Assembly: GCF_008630635.1 (NCBI RefSeq) | Contig: NZ_CP043869.1 | Coordinates: 806,001 to 870,000 of the forward strand | Length of the DNA: 64,000 nucleotides | Direction of reading: 5' to 3' | From: Neptunomonas concharum | GTDB taxonomy: Bacteria; Pseudomonadota; Gammaproteobacteria; Pseudomonadales; Balneatricaceae | Part shown: piece by piece, positions 50,601 to 58,052 of the stretch | How the letters are laid out: each line of letters opens with the position of its first letter | Numbering within the stretch: position 1 is the stretch's first letter | The notes under the pieces: model-generated | The model's database searches: none | Seen by the model: the letters and a program-made list of their open reading frames with translations, nothing else | Told to the model about the DNA's origin: nothing | Program-made: the position numbers and the translations under genes

Positions 50601-50947
50601 TCGATCACAAAGAGACGAATTGCGACACTTATTGCTGTTGGTAAAGCTAAGATATAAGTTCCATCTTGTGCCCTGTAAATAGGCTTACGTTCTAATGAGG
50701 AGCTTCCAAAAGCTTCATTAGTAAGCGAAATGAGATCTGGGTTCTCAAAAATATATGGCTTAAGGTCCTTCTCTGAGACTCCCAATTGAGTTAGGTCATC
50801 CAAGGAAAAACTGACTATATTACGTTTTTCAGTTGATATATAAGAATGGAAGTCCCATTCAGATTGAGGGTAATGGTAATCCCCCCGAAAACTAACGGTC
50901 CTCAAAAGTAGAATATTCTCGTAACCTAAGCGCAGGAGATTCTGCAT
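47645..50947 (-). CDS. C-terminal part of an IS-split large protein with a PD-(D/E)XK nuclease motif
   Basis: A 1100-codon open frame. The last 150 residues carry a restriction-endonuclease-like core: GDVDVLAWNP with Asp988/Asp990, then E1005-C-K1007 in YLVECKDL and a Gln in TQGEIAKQI, resembling Mrr/NERD-type PD-(D/E)XK nucleases. The first 950 residues match nothing I recognise and have no transmembrane helix. The ATG at 50947 and the next 25 codons come from the IS end. The true gene continued into 52063-52611: deleting the IS and one TAAT copy fuses the two frames into 1258 codons (motif then at about D1148, E1163, K1165). AT-rich compared with the core genes. Likely an inactivated defence-type protein; function inferred. 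Confidence 0.8.
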   Translation of the reverse strand: MQNLLRLGYENILLLRTVSFRGDYHYPQSEWDFHSYISTEKRNIVSFSLDDLTQLGVSEKDLKPYIFENPDLISLTNEAFGSSSLERKPIYRAQDGTYILALPTAISVAIRLFVIEQANRFGLLDRLQHAMQVRYARFFSEDSRLLGKISNVPFSPFRDSNGSIVGADALIGIDEQRYVHFLLFFDDFCDYQNGLVNGASTSNSSLENAIAERIKKAFSYSSKIDGFKSGLSILIGCGWGRSVMISLEGESESSNWLLESIPAPDLDTFNRITSMNPFTFWRLIEAKHRVLDVGIHTQNVNGLLNLYSWAKDNDFNIIPHSAFDEDVGNLSSIFMMITQNALLDVRWEVQNEDDIHKVLNPYGEVISVRRLTTSSYFKEDRFKPIYASVDNLENGQLLGLIEGNLCSWWCTPLHNENQNKDLLYRLWHGVCNWICRTDLALSELACSSSYANVFFKIEFEDVDVPIQVSQVLAPETLSNLIKTSTSVENGILHISCKFLKNYFLAFHRADNVAERTIIKSLLTVFIKESVECNDHKELVESILGHVFTDNYGKEVHMLTAQSFLDYVKMSLPEPLVLDRFDDATIKIGLAWMSKSHTEPCNIYGKTECTQYLQDLTLNLWKEIQSYLGSFNKKALIIFLLENHTAVEADIEHWQRTFKAMLGLHNDKDDVYSVALERISSNNSALTGSRILIEMAICESLDDGGKVPNHLDLTKLITFATAIFQYGNLSDSIMYELVKPHLRLSTYGDVQFDHTAYDTVVNPYGKSVQTEMINHASNKYDDHFSEPEVHEKVADLLGQEFEAAWHEEFGVSIDEARKILDVFENIGVEKNKAVYEISCSELFYQSNTSGVSDAALKAFMDRFTLPQRSSWMALSSGYRVSDISPWRFRRRLSLTARPLIILGDKLVIAPSLIRRGVLYCLSNSFDATLDGSFFNTKAMKKWIGEQRNKSGHRFNQEAADKFSRLGWKVEADVKVSKILKKRTKKDFGDVDVLAWNPSEKIVYLVECKDLEFAKTQGEIAKQIYEFRGVTKSDGKPDRLKKHMDRFLVLDENIDKLRDYLKLESINELKVMLLFRQTVPVSYDNADSDIPVTVGFFDELNV
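50871..50874 (+). repeat. Target-site duplication of the IS element, left copy
   Basis: TAAT directly outside the left IS end, repeated at 52061-52064. Four bp is the usual duplication for the IS407 group. Confidence 0.8.
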
Positions 50948-51212
50948 GAAAAAGTCACGTTATACCGACAGCCAGATCATGGCGATTTTGAAGCAAGCCG
51001 AAGCAGGCACACCAGTGCCTGAGCTGTGCCGTGAACACGGTATGAGCTCAGCTACATTCTATAAGTGGCGCGCCAAGTATGGAGGCATGGATGCTTCCTT
51101 GATGGCTCGCATGAAGGAGCTTGAGGAAGAAAACCGCCGTTTGAAGAAGATGTATGCGGAGGAGCGCCTTAAGGCAGAGATTGTCCAAGAGGCTTTGCAA
51201 AAAAAGTGGTAA
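50946..51212 (+). CDS. IS3-family transposase OrfA
   Basis: An 88-aa protein with a helix-turn-helix ([32 protein letters not shown]) and a Leu-zipper-like helix (about 50-85), typical of IS3 OrfA, which binds the IS ends. Strong GCAGGAG ribosome site upstream. Its ATG overlaps, on the opposite strand, the ATG of the split nuclease fragment. Confidence 0.95.
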   Translation: MKKSRYTDSQIMAILKQAEAGTPVPELCREHGMSSATFYKWRAKYGGMDASLMARMKELEEENRRLKKMYAEERLKAEIVQEALQKKW

Positions 51213-52021
51213 AGCCGTCTCGCCGTAAGGAGATGGCGCAACAGGCAGTAGTAACGCGAGGTATCAGCATCCGGTTGGCATGCGATGCCTTTGGTATCAG
51301 TGAAAACTGTTATCGTTACCACCCGAGGCTCGACTCTGAAAATGCGGAGATCGCAGACTGGTTGATCAAGCTGATAGAACAGGAGTCCGACTGGGGATTT
51401 GGTCTGTGCTTTGACTATCTTCGCAACGAGAAGGGATTTGTCTGGAATCATAAGCGGGTTTACCGCATTTACTGTGAACTGGCGTTAAATCTCAGAGTGA
51501 GGCCTCGTAGGCGGTTAAATCGGCATAAGCCTGAACCCCTAAAGCAGCCTCTGCGTCAGAATCAGGTGTGGTCGATGGACTTTATGCATGATCAGCTCTC
51601 GGATGGGCGTACATACCGTCTCTTCAACGTACTGGATGACTTCCGACGTGAGGGTTTAGCGATTGAAGCAGGCTTTTCATTGCCTGCGATAAGAGTTATC
51701 AGGACTCTGAGCCAGCTGATAGAGTGGCGAGGAAAACCGAGTGTTATCCGCTGCGATAACGGCCCTGAGTTCATCAGTCATGAATTTACGGAGTGGGCTC
51801 GTAAGCACTCAATCCGGATTGAGTATATTCAACCAGGGAAGCCGCAACAGAACGCTTATATCGAACGTTTTAACCGCACAGCGAGATATAGCTGGGTAAG
51901 TAAGCATCTGTTCGAAACCTTGGAAGAGGTTCAGGATTATGCAACGCAGTGGCTATGGTTTTACAATCATGAACGGCCACACAAAGCCAATGGCGGCAGG
52001 CCGCCGATGAAAGCGGCTTAA
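51206..52021 (+). CDS. IS3-family transposase OrfB (DDE integrase domain)
   Basis: A 271-aa catalytic part, in the -1 frame relative to orfA and most likely made as an OrfAB fusion by slippage on AAAAAAAG at 51199-51206. An HTH_21-like region (about 30-90) precedes the rve core. Catalytic residues appear as the Asp of WSMDFMHD, the Asp of RCDNGPEF and the Glu of [10 protein letters not shown] (DDE with the Asp-Glu pair 35 apart, as in the IS3 family). The YNHERPH motif near the C-terminus is intact. Confidence 0.95.
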   Translation: MVKPSRRKEMAQQAVVTRGISIRLACDAFGISENCYRYHPRLDSENAEIADWLIKLIEQESDWGFGLCFDYLRNEKGFVWNHKRVYRIYCELALNLRVRPRRRLNRHKPEPLKQPLRQNQVWSMDFMHDQLSDGRTYRLFNVLDDFRREGLAIEAGFSLPAIRVIRTLSQLIEWRGKPSVIRCDNGPEFISHEFTEWARKHSIRIEYIQPGKPQQNAYIERFNRTARYSWVSKHLFETLEEVQDYATQWLWFYNHERPHKANGGRPPMKAA

Positions 52022-52059
52022 CTTCTACTTTTAACGGCAGTTAAAAATGGGAGGATTAC

Positions 52060-52611
52060 CTAATCACTACCTTTCTGATAACGCTTTAAACTTTTCCTAC
52101 AAATGGACTCATTCGATAAAATGAGGATAGCTCTTACTGATTTTTTTATACCTGAAAACGGTTTGTTGTCTGGCATTTCATCTATTAGGTCGATAAAGAT
52201 TTGTGTATAGAAACATGAGCTTTCCCAAAGCCCATTGAGGAACATATATGACCCTTTGATTGAATTGGCTACCCCAACCATCGTATCTTCAGCCGGATCT
52301 TCCCATGAACCAATATATGTAGAATGAATGCCATCAAATAATCGACCTATTTCAACCGCATTCATTACTTTCTGACCACGCTGAGATAGAAAAAGCTGAT
52401 GAATCATAGTCTCGGTAGTTACCAAGTTACTATGGAGCTCTTCTTCATATAGTAGTCCCGCTAGTTTTATAAGAGCGTCTTCAAAGTCAAAGTCATCAAT
52501 TAGCTTACTTATATTGTGATCTGCTCTAAGCTGACCAAAAGTTGGGCTCATTATTTGTTGACTGGCATTTAAAAGGCCTAACTGGGAGAAGTCCATATCA
52601 TCTATATTCAT
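52060..52611 (-). CDS. N-terminal part of the IS-split large protein
   Basis: 183 codons ending at a stop made by the IS junction (52060-52062). The residues are helical and acidic with no recognised domain (MNIDDMDFSQLGLLNASQQI at the start). The frame is continuous with the 47645-50869 frame once the IS and one TAAT are removed, so this is the original 5' end of the 1258-codon gene. Codon composition is AT-rich like the C-terminal part. The start is uncertain: no good Shine-Dalgarno precedes the ATG at 52611, and a second ATG is five codons downstream. On its own it probably makes a nonfunctional fragment. Confidence 0.72.
   Translation of the reverse strand: MNIDDMDFSQLGLLNASQQIMSPTFGQLRADHNISKLIDDFDFEDALIKLAGLLYEEELHSNLVTTETMIHQLFLSQRGQKVMNAVEIGRLFDGIHSTYIGSWEDPAEDTMVGVANSIKGSYMFLNGLWESSCFYTQIFIDLIDEMPDNKPFSGIKKSVRAILILSNESICRKSLKRYQKGSD
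52061..52064 (+). repeat. Target-site duplication of the IS element, right copy
   Basis: TAAT directly outside the right IS end, matching 50871-50874. The next 366 nt after the N-terminal fragment (52612-52976) show no gene I can support. Confidence 0.8.
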
Positions 52612-52976
52612 ATATACAATTCTTAGCTATCAGTCATTGAAAAACTTGCCCAAACGGTTACTTGGAGACAAGAGGCTTTAGTGGCCGCAAACTTGCTTTG
52701 GGGCTCAACGAGTTACTGTGCCGTGACCTTTGTTTGGCACGCATCACCCTCACGCTACCAAGGCTTTATGCATCTGATCACACTACTATGTCAGCATTGA
52801 TTACTGTACATTTAGATCCGTCAACCAGATGTGATGGCATTAACAAAAGTACGGAAAATGGAGAGCGGGTTGTTTAAGTAAAGCAAAGACTCTAACCAAA
52901 GTTGGGGCAAAAGCGTGTTTTGGGTTTTAGCAACAAGAGTCAGTACTACTTACACTGACTCGATATTGAGGTAGCG

Positions 52977-53105
52977 TTACTTGGTCGAGGATTTGCTTGG
53001 CTTTAAGCCGGGAGTGTTTCCTGGAGTTTTTTTGTTGTCACGTCGACGTTGATCTGGCTTGCCGGTCGACTTGGCTATTGGTTTTGGCCCTGGTTTCAAA
53101 CCCAT
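52977..53105 (-). CDS. Small basic protein, 42 aa (hypothetical)
   Basis: A short frame from the ATG at 53105 with AAAGGAT 7 nt upstream. The product is Lys/Pro/Arg-rich (starts MGLKPGPKPIAKSTGKPDQR, ends PSKSSTK) and so strongly basic and probably disordered. It lies on the same strand as, and upstream of, the split nuclease gene. No family recognised; a nucleic-acid-binding role is only a guess. Confidence 0.45.
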   Translation of the reverse strand: MGLKPGPKPIAKSTGKPDQRRRDNKKTPGNTPGLKPSKSSTK

Positions 53106-53277
53106 GATTTGATCCTTTTATTTAACGAGGTTATTCCTCGTTGTATAATCTTTGGGCAGTGTTGATGGCTTTCAAGATGTGTATGAAAAAAAATCTAAAA
53201 ATATCCCCAATATTTCTTGCTGGTAACTCATGTTTTGATGCGTTTTAAAATGTACTGCGACTAGTTGGAGGCACAAG

Positions 53278-53463
53278 ATGGATAGAATTACCTCAGGTCC
53301 ACGACGGCTTAGTGTTGAAGAGATACAAGAACTTCGTCGCGATATGGAAGAATCTTCAATTTGGGCCAAAGCTGAACTAAAACGTCGACGAGCCGCAAAA
53401 AGTCAAAAAAATTCTGCGCATGGTATAGATGATGGTATCGATAACGACCACCTTTCTAACTAG
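53278..53463 (+). CDS. Small hypothetical protein, 61 aa
   Basis: The ATG at 53278 follows a strong TTGGAGG site by 6 nt. The protein is charged and helical (RRLSVEEIQELRRDMEES, then KAELKRRRAAKSQK) with a polar tail. It ends 35 nt before attR, so it is the last gene of the island. No family recognised; an excisionase or regulator would fit the position but no HTH is evident. Confidence 0.5.
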   Translation: MDRITSGPRRLSVEEIQELRRDMEESSIWAKAELKRRRAAKSQKNSAHGIDDGIDNDHLSN

Positions 53464-53497
53464 CTGTTATATAGGTATATTTTCTGCTCGTTGATAT

Positions 53498-53509
53498 TTG
53501 AGTGGGAAT
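53498..53509 (+). repeat. Attachment-site repeat, right (attR)
   Basis: TTGAGTGGGAAT, identical to the guaA 3' end. The following AATTAATCG supplies an in-frame TAA if joined to guaA. Confidence 0.78.
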
Positions 53510-53558
53510 AATTAATCGTTCAGTAGTCCTTTTCGTTGTTTAGCAATAAACACCCTAG

Positions 53559-53583
53559 AGCCCGCATGATTGCGGGCTTTTTT
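53559..53583 (+). terminator. Rho-independent terminator, probably the ancestral guaA terminator
   Basis: An 8-bp stem (53559-53566 with 53571-53578), a TGAT loop and a six-T run, about 50 nt after attR. The rest of 53584-54128 holds no gene I can support. Confidence 0.9.
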
Positions 53584-54128
53584 GTATTTAAGGGGAAATT
53601 GAGCGAGCATTATCTAGCAGTTACAAGCACAGTTTGATCGAGGCATGAGTGTGGGTGTTATTTTCTTCTTGTGCCTGGGAGCTTAGAGTCGACCACCTTT
53701 CGAAGCCCCGCTACGTCTGCTAGCTGTAATGATAAATTCAACATGAATAGGAAGAAATAGTCATCGATCAGTTTGTCTCCTGACATAGCATGAGGCTTAG
53801 AACGATGTACCGACAGTCAATAAGAGCAGAAGTAACTCCTGTAAATATCCCAGCTTTGTTCTGTTATTCTGGATTTATCTGTACTTTATTCAATCCCAGC
53901 CACTCCTTAATATGCCTATCACTAGAACAACGACATAAGGCTAGGGAATAAAATGTTTCATTCTAATATCGCTCCGTATTCTCGCACCGAGAATCAGAAA
54001 ACCTCAGAACAAGATGGTGAGCAGCTTCTTTATAAAAACGGGTAGCTCTCTCTTTCTCAAGAAAAGTGTCAGATTAGGTCGTGACTGATACATATTAAAG
54101 TCAGCTACTCGATTCACTAAGGTTAATT

Positions 54129-54773
54129 ATGGATTTTTCTACAGCTTTGTTTTCTATCCTGACTATTCACTTAATGGCATCTATTTCTCCTGGCCCAGAC
54201 TTCGTTGTTGTGTCCCAGAAAACCCTGCAGCAGGGTCGAAAAGCGGGCATTGTTTGCGGTGCGGGTGTCTGCGCGGGCCTCTTGGTTCACATAGGCTATT
54301 CCGTTGCAGGATTAACTGCGGCGCTTGAGCATTCGGTCAGGTTAACCCAAGGCATCGGAATTTTTGGCGGAAGTTATCTGGTTTTTCTCGGCTATAAGTC
54401 CATCAAGGGGTCTTTTTCTGCGAACCCTGCGCCTTCCATCGAGAAAGAAAACAATGCTGGCGGAGCGTCCGCATTTTGGAGCGGGTTGATCGTGAATGTT
54501 TTTAATCCCAAAGCGGCGATTTATTTTATTTCTCTGTTCTCAATCATTATCTCCCCGTCCATGGGTGCTGAGAAATTGCTACTGGTGATTGTCTTGATTG
54601 TCTCTGTGCAAATGACTTGGTATCTTACCTTTATATTCATTGTCACTATCCCTAGCATTCGGATGAAATTTGATAGTAAGGTGTATCTTATTGACCGCAG
54701 TTTAGGTGCGCTAATGCTGATGATGGGAGTTTACATGATCGCCACTTACGCCTTCTGTTGCGGCGATAGCTAA
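54129..54773 (+). CDS. LysE/RhtB family translocator
   Basis: A 214-aa membrane exporter with about six helices. The N-terminal ISPGPDFVVVSQKTLQQGRKAGI is the family signature, and NVFNPKAAIYFISLF is the second. Such proteins export amino acids (homoserine, threonine, lysine); the substrate is unknown. It converges on a winged-helix regulator 10 nt away. Confidence 0.9.
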   Translation: MDFSTALFSILTIHLMASISPGPDFVVVSQKTLQQGRKAGIVCGAGVCAGLLVHIGYSVAGLTAALEHSVRLTQGIGIFGGSYLVFLGYKSIKGSFSANPAPSIEKENNAGGASAFWSGLIVNVFNPKAAIYFISLFSIIISPSMGAEKLLLVIVLIVSVQMTWYLTFIFIVTIPSIRMKFDSKVYLIDRSLGALMLMMGVYMIATYAFCCGDS

Positions 54774-54783
54774 ACGAAACCAG

Positions 54784-55521
54784 CTAACTGAGCAAAGCCG
54801 CTGCTTGGTCAATCTGTCTCAGGATGAGCCTGAGCTCATTCTTGTAGTCTGATCGGAATTTTTCGTCGGTCAAGCTATCGCCCACGCGCCAATAGATCGC
54901 ATAGAGAAGCACTTTGGTAATTTTCTCCCTGAGTTCGAACAGTTCTATGCTGTTGCCTGGGGCGGAACAACGACTGAGGAATGAGTGATAACAATCGTTC
55001 ATCCTCCGAAAATGCGTCATCACAATGTCTTGATCAGGTTTGATGAATGATAACCCGCTTTTGTCTTGTGTGATGTCTACCGACTCGCTGTATGAAATGC
55101 AGTCTTCAATGATGGCTGTAATTTCCTTAAGAAAGGCATGCTTGTTTTCGTCATCCTCTTGTTTTTCAATCATAGGGAGCCATTTGTTAGAAACTCTGTA
55201 ACCAAGTCCACGCACTGTCACGATAAAGTCTTCGATCATGACATTCTTCAGCACTGCTCGCGCTTTGAACACGTATTTGTTGGCGATAATGCTGTCTGGG
55301 CTGTCTTCCATGTGGAAGGAAGATTTCTGATCTCTAACAATATTTCCTATGTCGCTGTAGCTAATCAAAGATGTTTGAAGGGTGAAAAGCTGATAGAAAA
55401 GAACATAGACAGCAGCATCCTGAATAAATACCTCACGCCCAGAGGATTTTAGTATGTTGAGATTAGTATCAAGAGTGACATTTTTGGATGTTTCTATGTT
55501 TTTGAACGTAATTTGACTCAT
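54784..55521 (-). CDS. Winged helix-turn-helix regulator (OmpR/CadC-type DNA-binding domain)
   Basis: A 245-aa protein. Residues about 20-115 look like a Trans_reg_C domain ending in the wing motif IVTVRGLGYRVSNKW, placed at the N-terminus as in CadC/ToxR. The C-terminal 130 residues are helical, have no transmembrane segment (unlike ToxR) and match no receiver or sensor I know. A cytoplasmic regulator is the best reading; its targets are unknown. Confidence 0.72.
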   Translation of the reverse strand: MSQITFKNIETSKNVTLDTNLNILKSSGREVFIQDAAVYVLFYQLFTLQTSLISYSDIGNIVRDQKSSFHMEDSPDSIIANKYVFKARAVLKNVMIEDFIVTVRGLGYRVSNKWLPMIEKQEDDENKHAFLKEITAIIEDCISYSESVDITQDKSGLSFIKPDQDIVMTHFRRMNDCYHSFLSRCSAPGNSIELFELREKITKVLLYAIYWRVGDSLTDEKFRSDYKNELRLILRQIDQAAALLS

Positions 55522-55817
55522 TGCGAACCTAGCTTCCTACTATCATCGACAACCTTTGTTGGTTTTTTAATTTTGGCATCAAGAGTCTAATACAAATTAC
55601 CCTGGCTTCATTGTTAAGCAAAGAGTACACGGTATTGCACGCACGATATCAGTTTATAGTCCCTAAAATATCTTAATAGGTGAAGAGAGTCGATCGCCAA
55701 GAAAGCAAAACATGTGTATACCTCTCTCCGCGACGATTAGAGTTTTTATCACAAAGACATTAATTGCTCGATCATTGACTATGATTCTAAATCGGTGAGC
55801 GCTCAAGCGCTGTCAGC

Positions 55818-55843
55818 AAGCTCCAATATTTAAGTTGGAGCTT
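55818..55843 (-). terminator. Hairpin after the chemoreceptor gene
   Basis: A 9-bp perfect inverted repeat (55818-55826 with 55835-55843) and an 8-nt loop, 15 nt beyond the chemoreceptor stop. There is no T tract, so it is a weak or Rho-assisted terminator. The rest of 55522-55817 shows no gene. Confidence 0.4.
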
Positions 55844-55857
55844 GTAAATAATCTGCA

Positions 55858-57165
55858 TTACCCCAAAGTCCCCAATCTTGCAGCGGCTTGCGATACATTG
55901 TCTGCACCTTGATATATCTCTGTCATAATATTGCTCACTTGGCTGATGTTGTCTTGGCCTGCCTCGGCTGATTGTCGCGCTTCAGCTGTGTTTCCAGTTA
56001 ATGTGGTTAACAGTTGATGATTTTCGTTAACGACATCCGCTATCATTGAGGTTGATTCGCTGGTGCGGAAGGCTAGCTGTCTTACTTCATCGGCTACTAC
56101 GGCAAAGCCTCGGCCCTGATCACCAGCTCTGGCCGCTTCGATTGCTGCATTGAGCGCCAGTAAGTTTGTTTGGTCAGCGATTGATTTAATGGTAGCGACG
56201 ATGGATTGAATACTCTCAGACTGTTCATTTAGGTTGGTGATGAGATTATTGACCTCATCTACCTTCTCAACGATTTGAATAGATGTCTGAACGGCCAGAT
56301 CTAGTGATGATAGTCCCTGTTGAGCAATTTGTGCGGTCTCTTCAGAGGTGCTGCTGGCTAATGTAGCAGCTTCACGAATAGCTAGGTCCAGTTCAACTTT
56401 TGCTGTTATGTCTGAAGCAAATTTAATAACCTTTACAATTTCTCCTTGAGTATTTTGTATAGGGTTATAGGTAGCCTCTAGCCAAATGGTTCGCCCTTGA
56501 GCGTCAAGTCTTTCAAACTGCCCTGACTTAAACTCACCTTTTTCTAAATCTGACCAGAAGTTTGGATTTTCTTGATAAAAAGCTTCTGTGCAAAATATGC
56601 GGTGATGCTTTCCTTGGATATCCTCCAAGCGATAACCCACGGTTTTTAGAAAATTATCATTGGCAAATAAAATGTCACCCTTTGGGGTAAAATGAATGAT
56701 GGCTTGGGAGCGATCTAGGGCTTCTAATACTTGCTCTTGTTGATCAGTTTCATGCTTACGTTGGGTAATATCGGCTGCTATTTTTATCACTTTCGATACG
56801 CTGCCATCTGCTTCGGCCACGGGGAAGTAGGTGGCTTCTAACCACAAGGTGTTACCTTGCGAGTTGCGTCGTTCAAATATGCCTGAGATAGAATGGCCAG
56901 AAGCAAGATCTTGCCAATGCTTATTGTAGTCAGAACTCTGGTAAATATGGCTGGGGCAAAAGATACGGTGGTGTTGGCCTATGACTTCCTGTGCTTGATA
57001 TCCTGTTGTTTTCAAGAATAAATCATTAGCACTTAATATGTTGCCCTGAGTATCAAACTCAATAAAAGCAACAGAGGATTTGAGAGCATCTAGCTGCCTC
57101 TGAGTATAATCGGTATCTTCCTTTAATGGGTTTTTCTCCACCATGCTCCTGTTTCTAAATAGCAT
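55858..57165 (-). CDS. Soluble methyl-accepting chemotaxis protein with two PAS domains
   Basis: A 435-aa chemoreceptor without transmembrane helices. PAS1 covers about 22-125 and PAS2 about 145-250; both contain the repeats [32 protein letters not shown] and [20 protein letters not shown]. The signalling domain (about 265-435) has the hairpin tip [20 protein letters not shown]. There is no HAMP domain and no C-terminal CheR-binding pentapeptide. Cytoplasmic sensing of redox state or a small ligand is inferred from PAS; the ligand or cofactor is unknown. Single gene, 244 nt from the mrp operon end. Confidence 0.9.
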   Translation of the reverse strand: MLFRNRSMVEKNPLKEDTDYTQRQLDALKSSVAFIEFDTQGNILSANDLFLKTTGYQAQEVIGQHHRIFCPSHIYQSSDYNKHWQDLASGHSISGIFERRNSQGNTLWLEATYFPVAEADGSVSKVIKIAADITQRKHETDQQEQVLEALDRSQAIIHFTPKGDILFANDNFLKTVGYRLEDIQGKHHRIFCTEAFYQENPNFWSDLEKGEFKSGQFERLDAQGRTIWLEATYNPIQNTQGEIVKVIKFASDITAKVELDLAIREAATLASSTSEETAQIAQQGLSSLDLAVQTSIQIVEKVDEVNNLITNLNEQSESIQSIVATIKSIADQTNLLALNAAIEAARAGDQGRGFAVVADEVRQLAFRTSESTSMIADVVNENHQLLTTLTGNTAEARQSAEAGQDNISQVSNIMTEIYQGADNVSQAAARLGTLG

Positions 57166-57409
57166 AATCGTATCCCTGTAAGCAGGTTGTTTATTATCAA
57201 CTTCCTGTTTTTGAGAAGAGTTCTTCCATGGGATAGTAAAAAGTCTGAATAGTAAGCAGCGTAATTTACTGATTAGGTTTCAACGCCTGTCTACTAAACA
57301 TAGATCAGGATGCTTAAAATGCAATATATCTGTTTATTACAAGAGGCGTTGAATAGGGAGTAACGACTTTATGCGAGATCTTCAGAAAAATCTTGATAAC
57401 CCACCGAGC

Positions 57410-57769
57410 TTATTCGGGCGCTTTGCGCTCTAGAATAGTCTCGCTCATATTAGCGTTTAGTGTGCCTTCAACAAACTTAGTGCGTCGCTGTAGCGCTGCT
57501 TTGGCTACCATATAGGCTGAAACGGGGGCTGTGATAAACAGGAAGAGGCTGATAACAAACTCATGAATGGATAGTTCGTTATCAATTAAAGCATGGAGTG
57601 TCATAGAGGCTAATAGAATACAGCCAATACCCAGTGTTGTTGCTTTTGTAGGGGCATGGAGGCGTGTGTAGAAATCAGGCAGCTTAACCATGCCAAGGGC
57701 GCCCACTAGGATAAAAGCGGCCCCCATTAGTAATAAAAAGGAAGCAAATAATTCCATGAAAAATAACAT
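57410..57769 (-). CDS. mnhG: Na+/H+ antiporter subunit G (MnhG/MrpG)
   Basis: A 119-aa three-helix subunit with the family core GALGMVKLPDFYTRLHAPTKATTLG. Last gene of the six-gene mrp operon, 13 nt after mnhF. The C-terminal 30 residues are polar. Confidence 0.93.
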   Translation of the reverse strand: MLFFMELFASFLLLMGAAFILVGALGMVKLPDFYTRLHAPTKATTLGIGCILLASMTLHALIDNELSIHEFVISLFLFITAPVSAYMVAKAALQRRTKFVEGTLNANMSETILERKAPE

Positions 57770-57782
57770 AAACTTCTTTCCT

Positions 57783-58052
57783 TTATTCGATGATATCGCC
57801 GCGTAGTAGGTACTTAGCTAAAGCGGCTGTGCTGACAAAGCCAAGCATGGCGATTAATAAAGCCGACTCAAAATACATAACACTTTCAAAATAGAGCCCA
57901 AGTAACACGATCAGGGCGATGCTGTTTATATACAGAGTATCTAGCGCCAGAATGCGATCACATGTTGTGGGGCCAATAAATAAACGGACCGTATTTAACA
58001 AAAGTGCGATGCCTACCATGATAGTCACTAACGGTAAAATTGTGCTTAGCAT
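57783..58052 (-). CDS. mnhF: Na+/H+ antiporter subunit F (MnhF/MrpF)
   Basis: An 89-aa three-helix subunit; the conserved RLFIGPTTCDRILALDTLYIN and FVSTAALAKYLLRGDIIE motifs are visible. It overlaps mnhE by 7 nt. Confidence 0.93.
   Translation of the reverse strand: MLSTILPLVTIMVGIALLLNTVRLFIGPTTCDRILALDTLYINSIALIVLLGLYFESVMYFESALLIAMLGFVSTAALAKYLLRGDIIE

Larger units (their letters stand above)
50875..52060 (+). mobile_element. IS3-family insertion sequence (IS407-group-like), about 1186 bp
   Basis: Bounded by imperfect terminal inverted repeats of about 38 bp (50875-50913 and 52023-52060; both begin GGTAATCC and share AAAAGTAGAA) and flanked by TAAT. It holds two overlapping frames, orfA and orfB, joined by a probable -1 frameshift on A7G (51199-51206). 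The IS looks complete and potentially active. It sits inside a large minus-strand gene. Confidence 0.93.
46289..53509. mobile_element. Degenerate genomic island integrated at the 3' end of guaA
   Basis: A 12-bp direct repeat in the guaA end (46289-46300) recurs at 53498-53509. Joining the left flank to the sequence right of 53509 rebuilds guaA with the same final IEWE residues and a TAA stop, and brings a good terminator (53559-53583) behind it. Inside are an integrase remnant beside guaA, small orphan genes, a split nuclease-like gene and an IS element. guaA is a known island integration site. The integrase lacks its catalytic half, so the island should be immobile on its own. Confidence 0.85.

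Noticed and set aside
50874-52061. IS ends set one base further out (TGGTAATCC)
   Set aside because: The right end would need a matching A but has T, and the flanking duplication would no longer match; ends at 50875 and 52060 give TAAT and restore the host frame.
52662-52877. 71-codon plus-strand frame between the split gene and the 42-aa gene
   Set aside because: No ribosome site, no recognisable sequence and no neighbour support.
53658-53816. 52-codon minus-strand open stretch that reads like protein (SGDKLIDDYFFLFMLNL)
   Set aside because: No ATG with a ribosome site at its 5' end and too short to exceed chance; could be a gene remnant but I cannot support it.
53953-54045. 30-codon frame after AGGGA upstream of the LysE gene
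   Set aside because: Plausible ribosome site but very short and without any recognisable feature; could be a leader peptide by chance.
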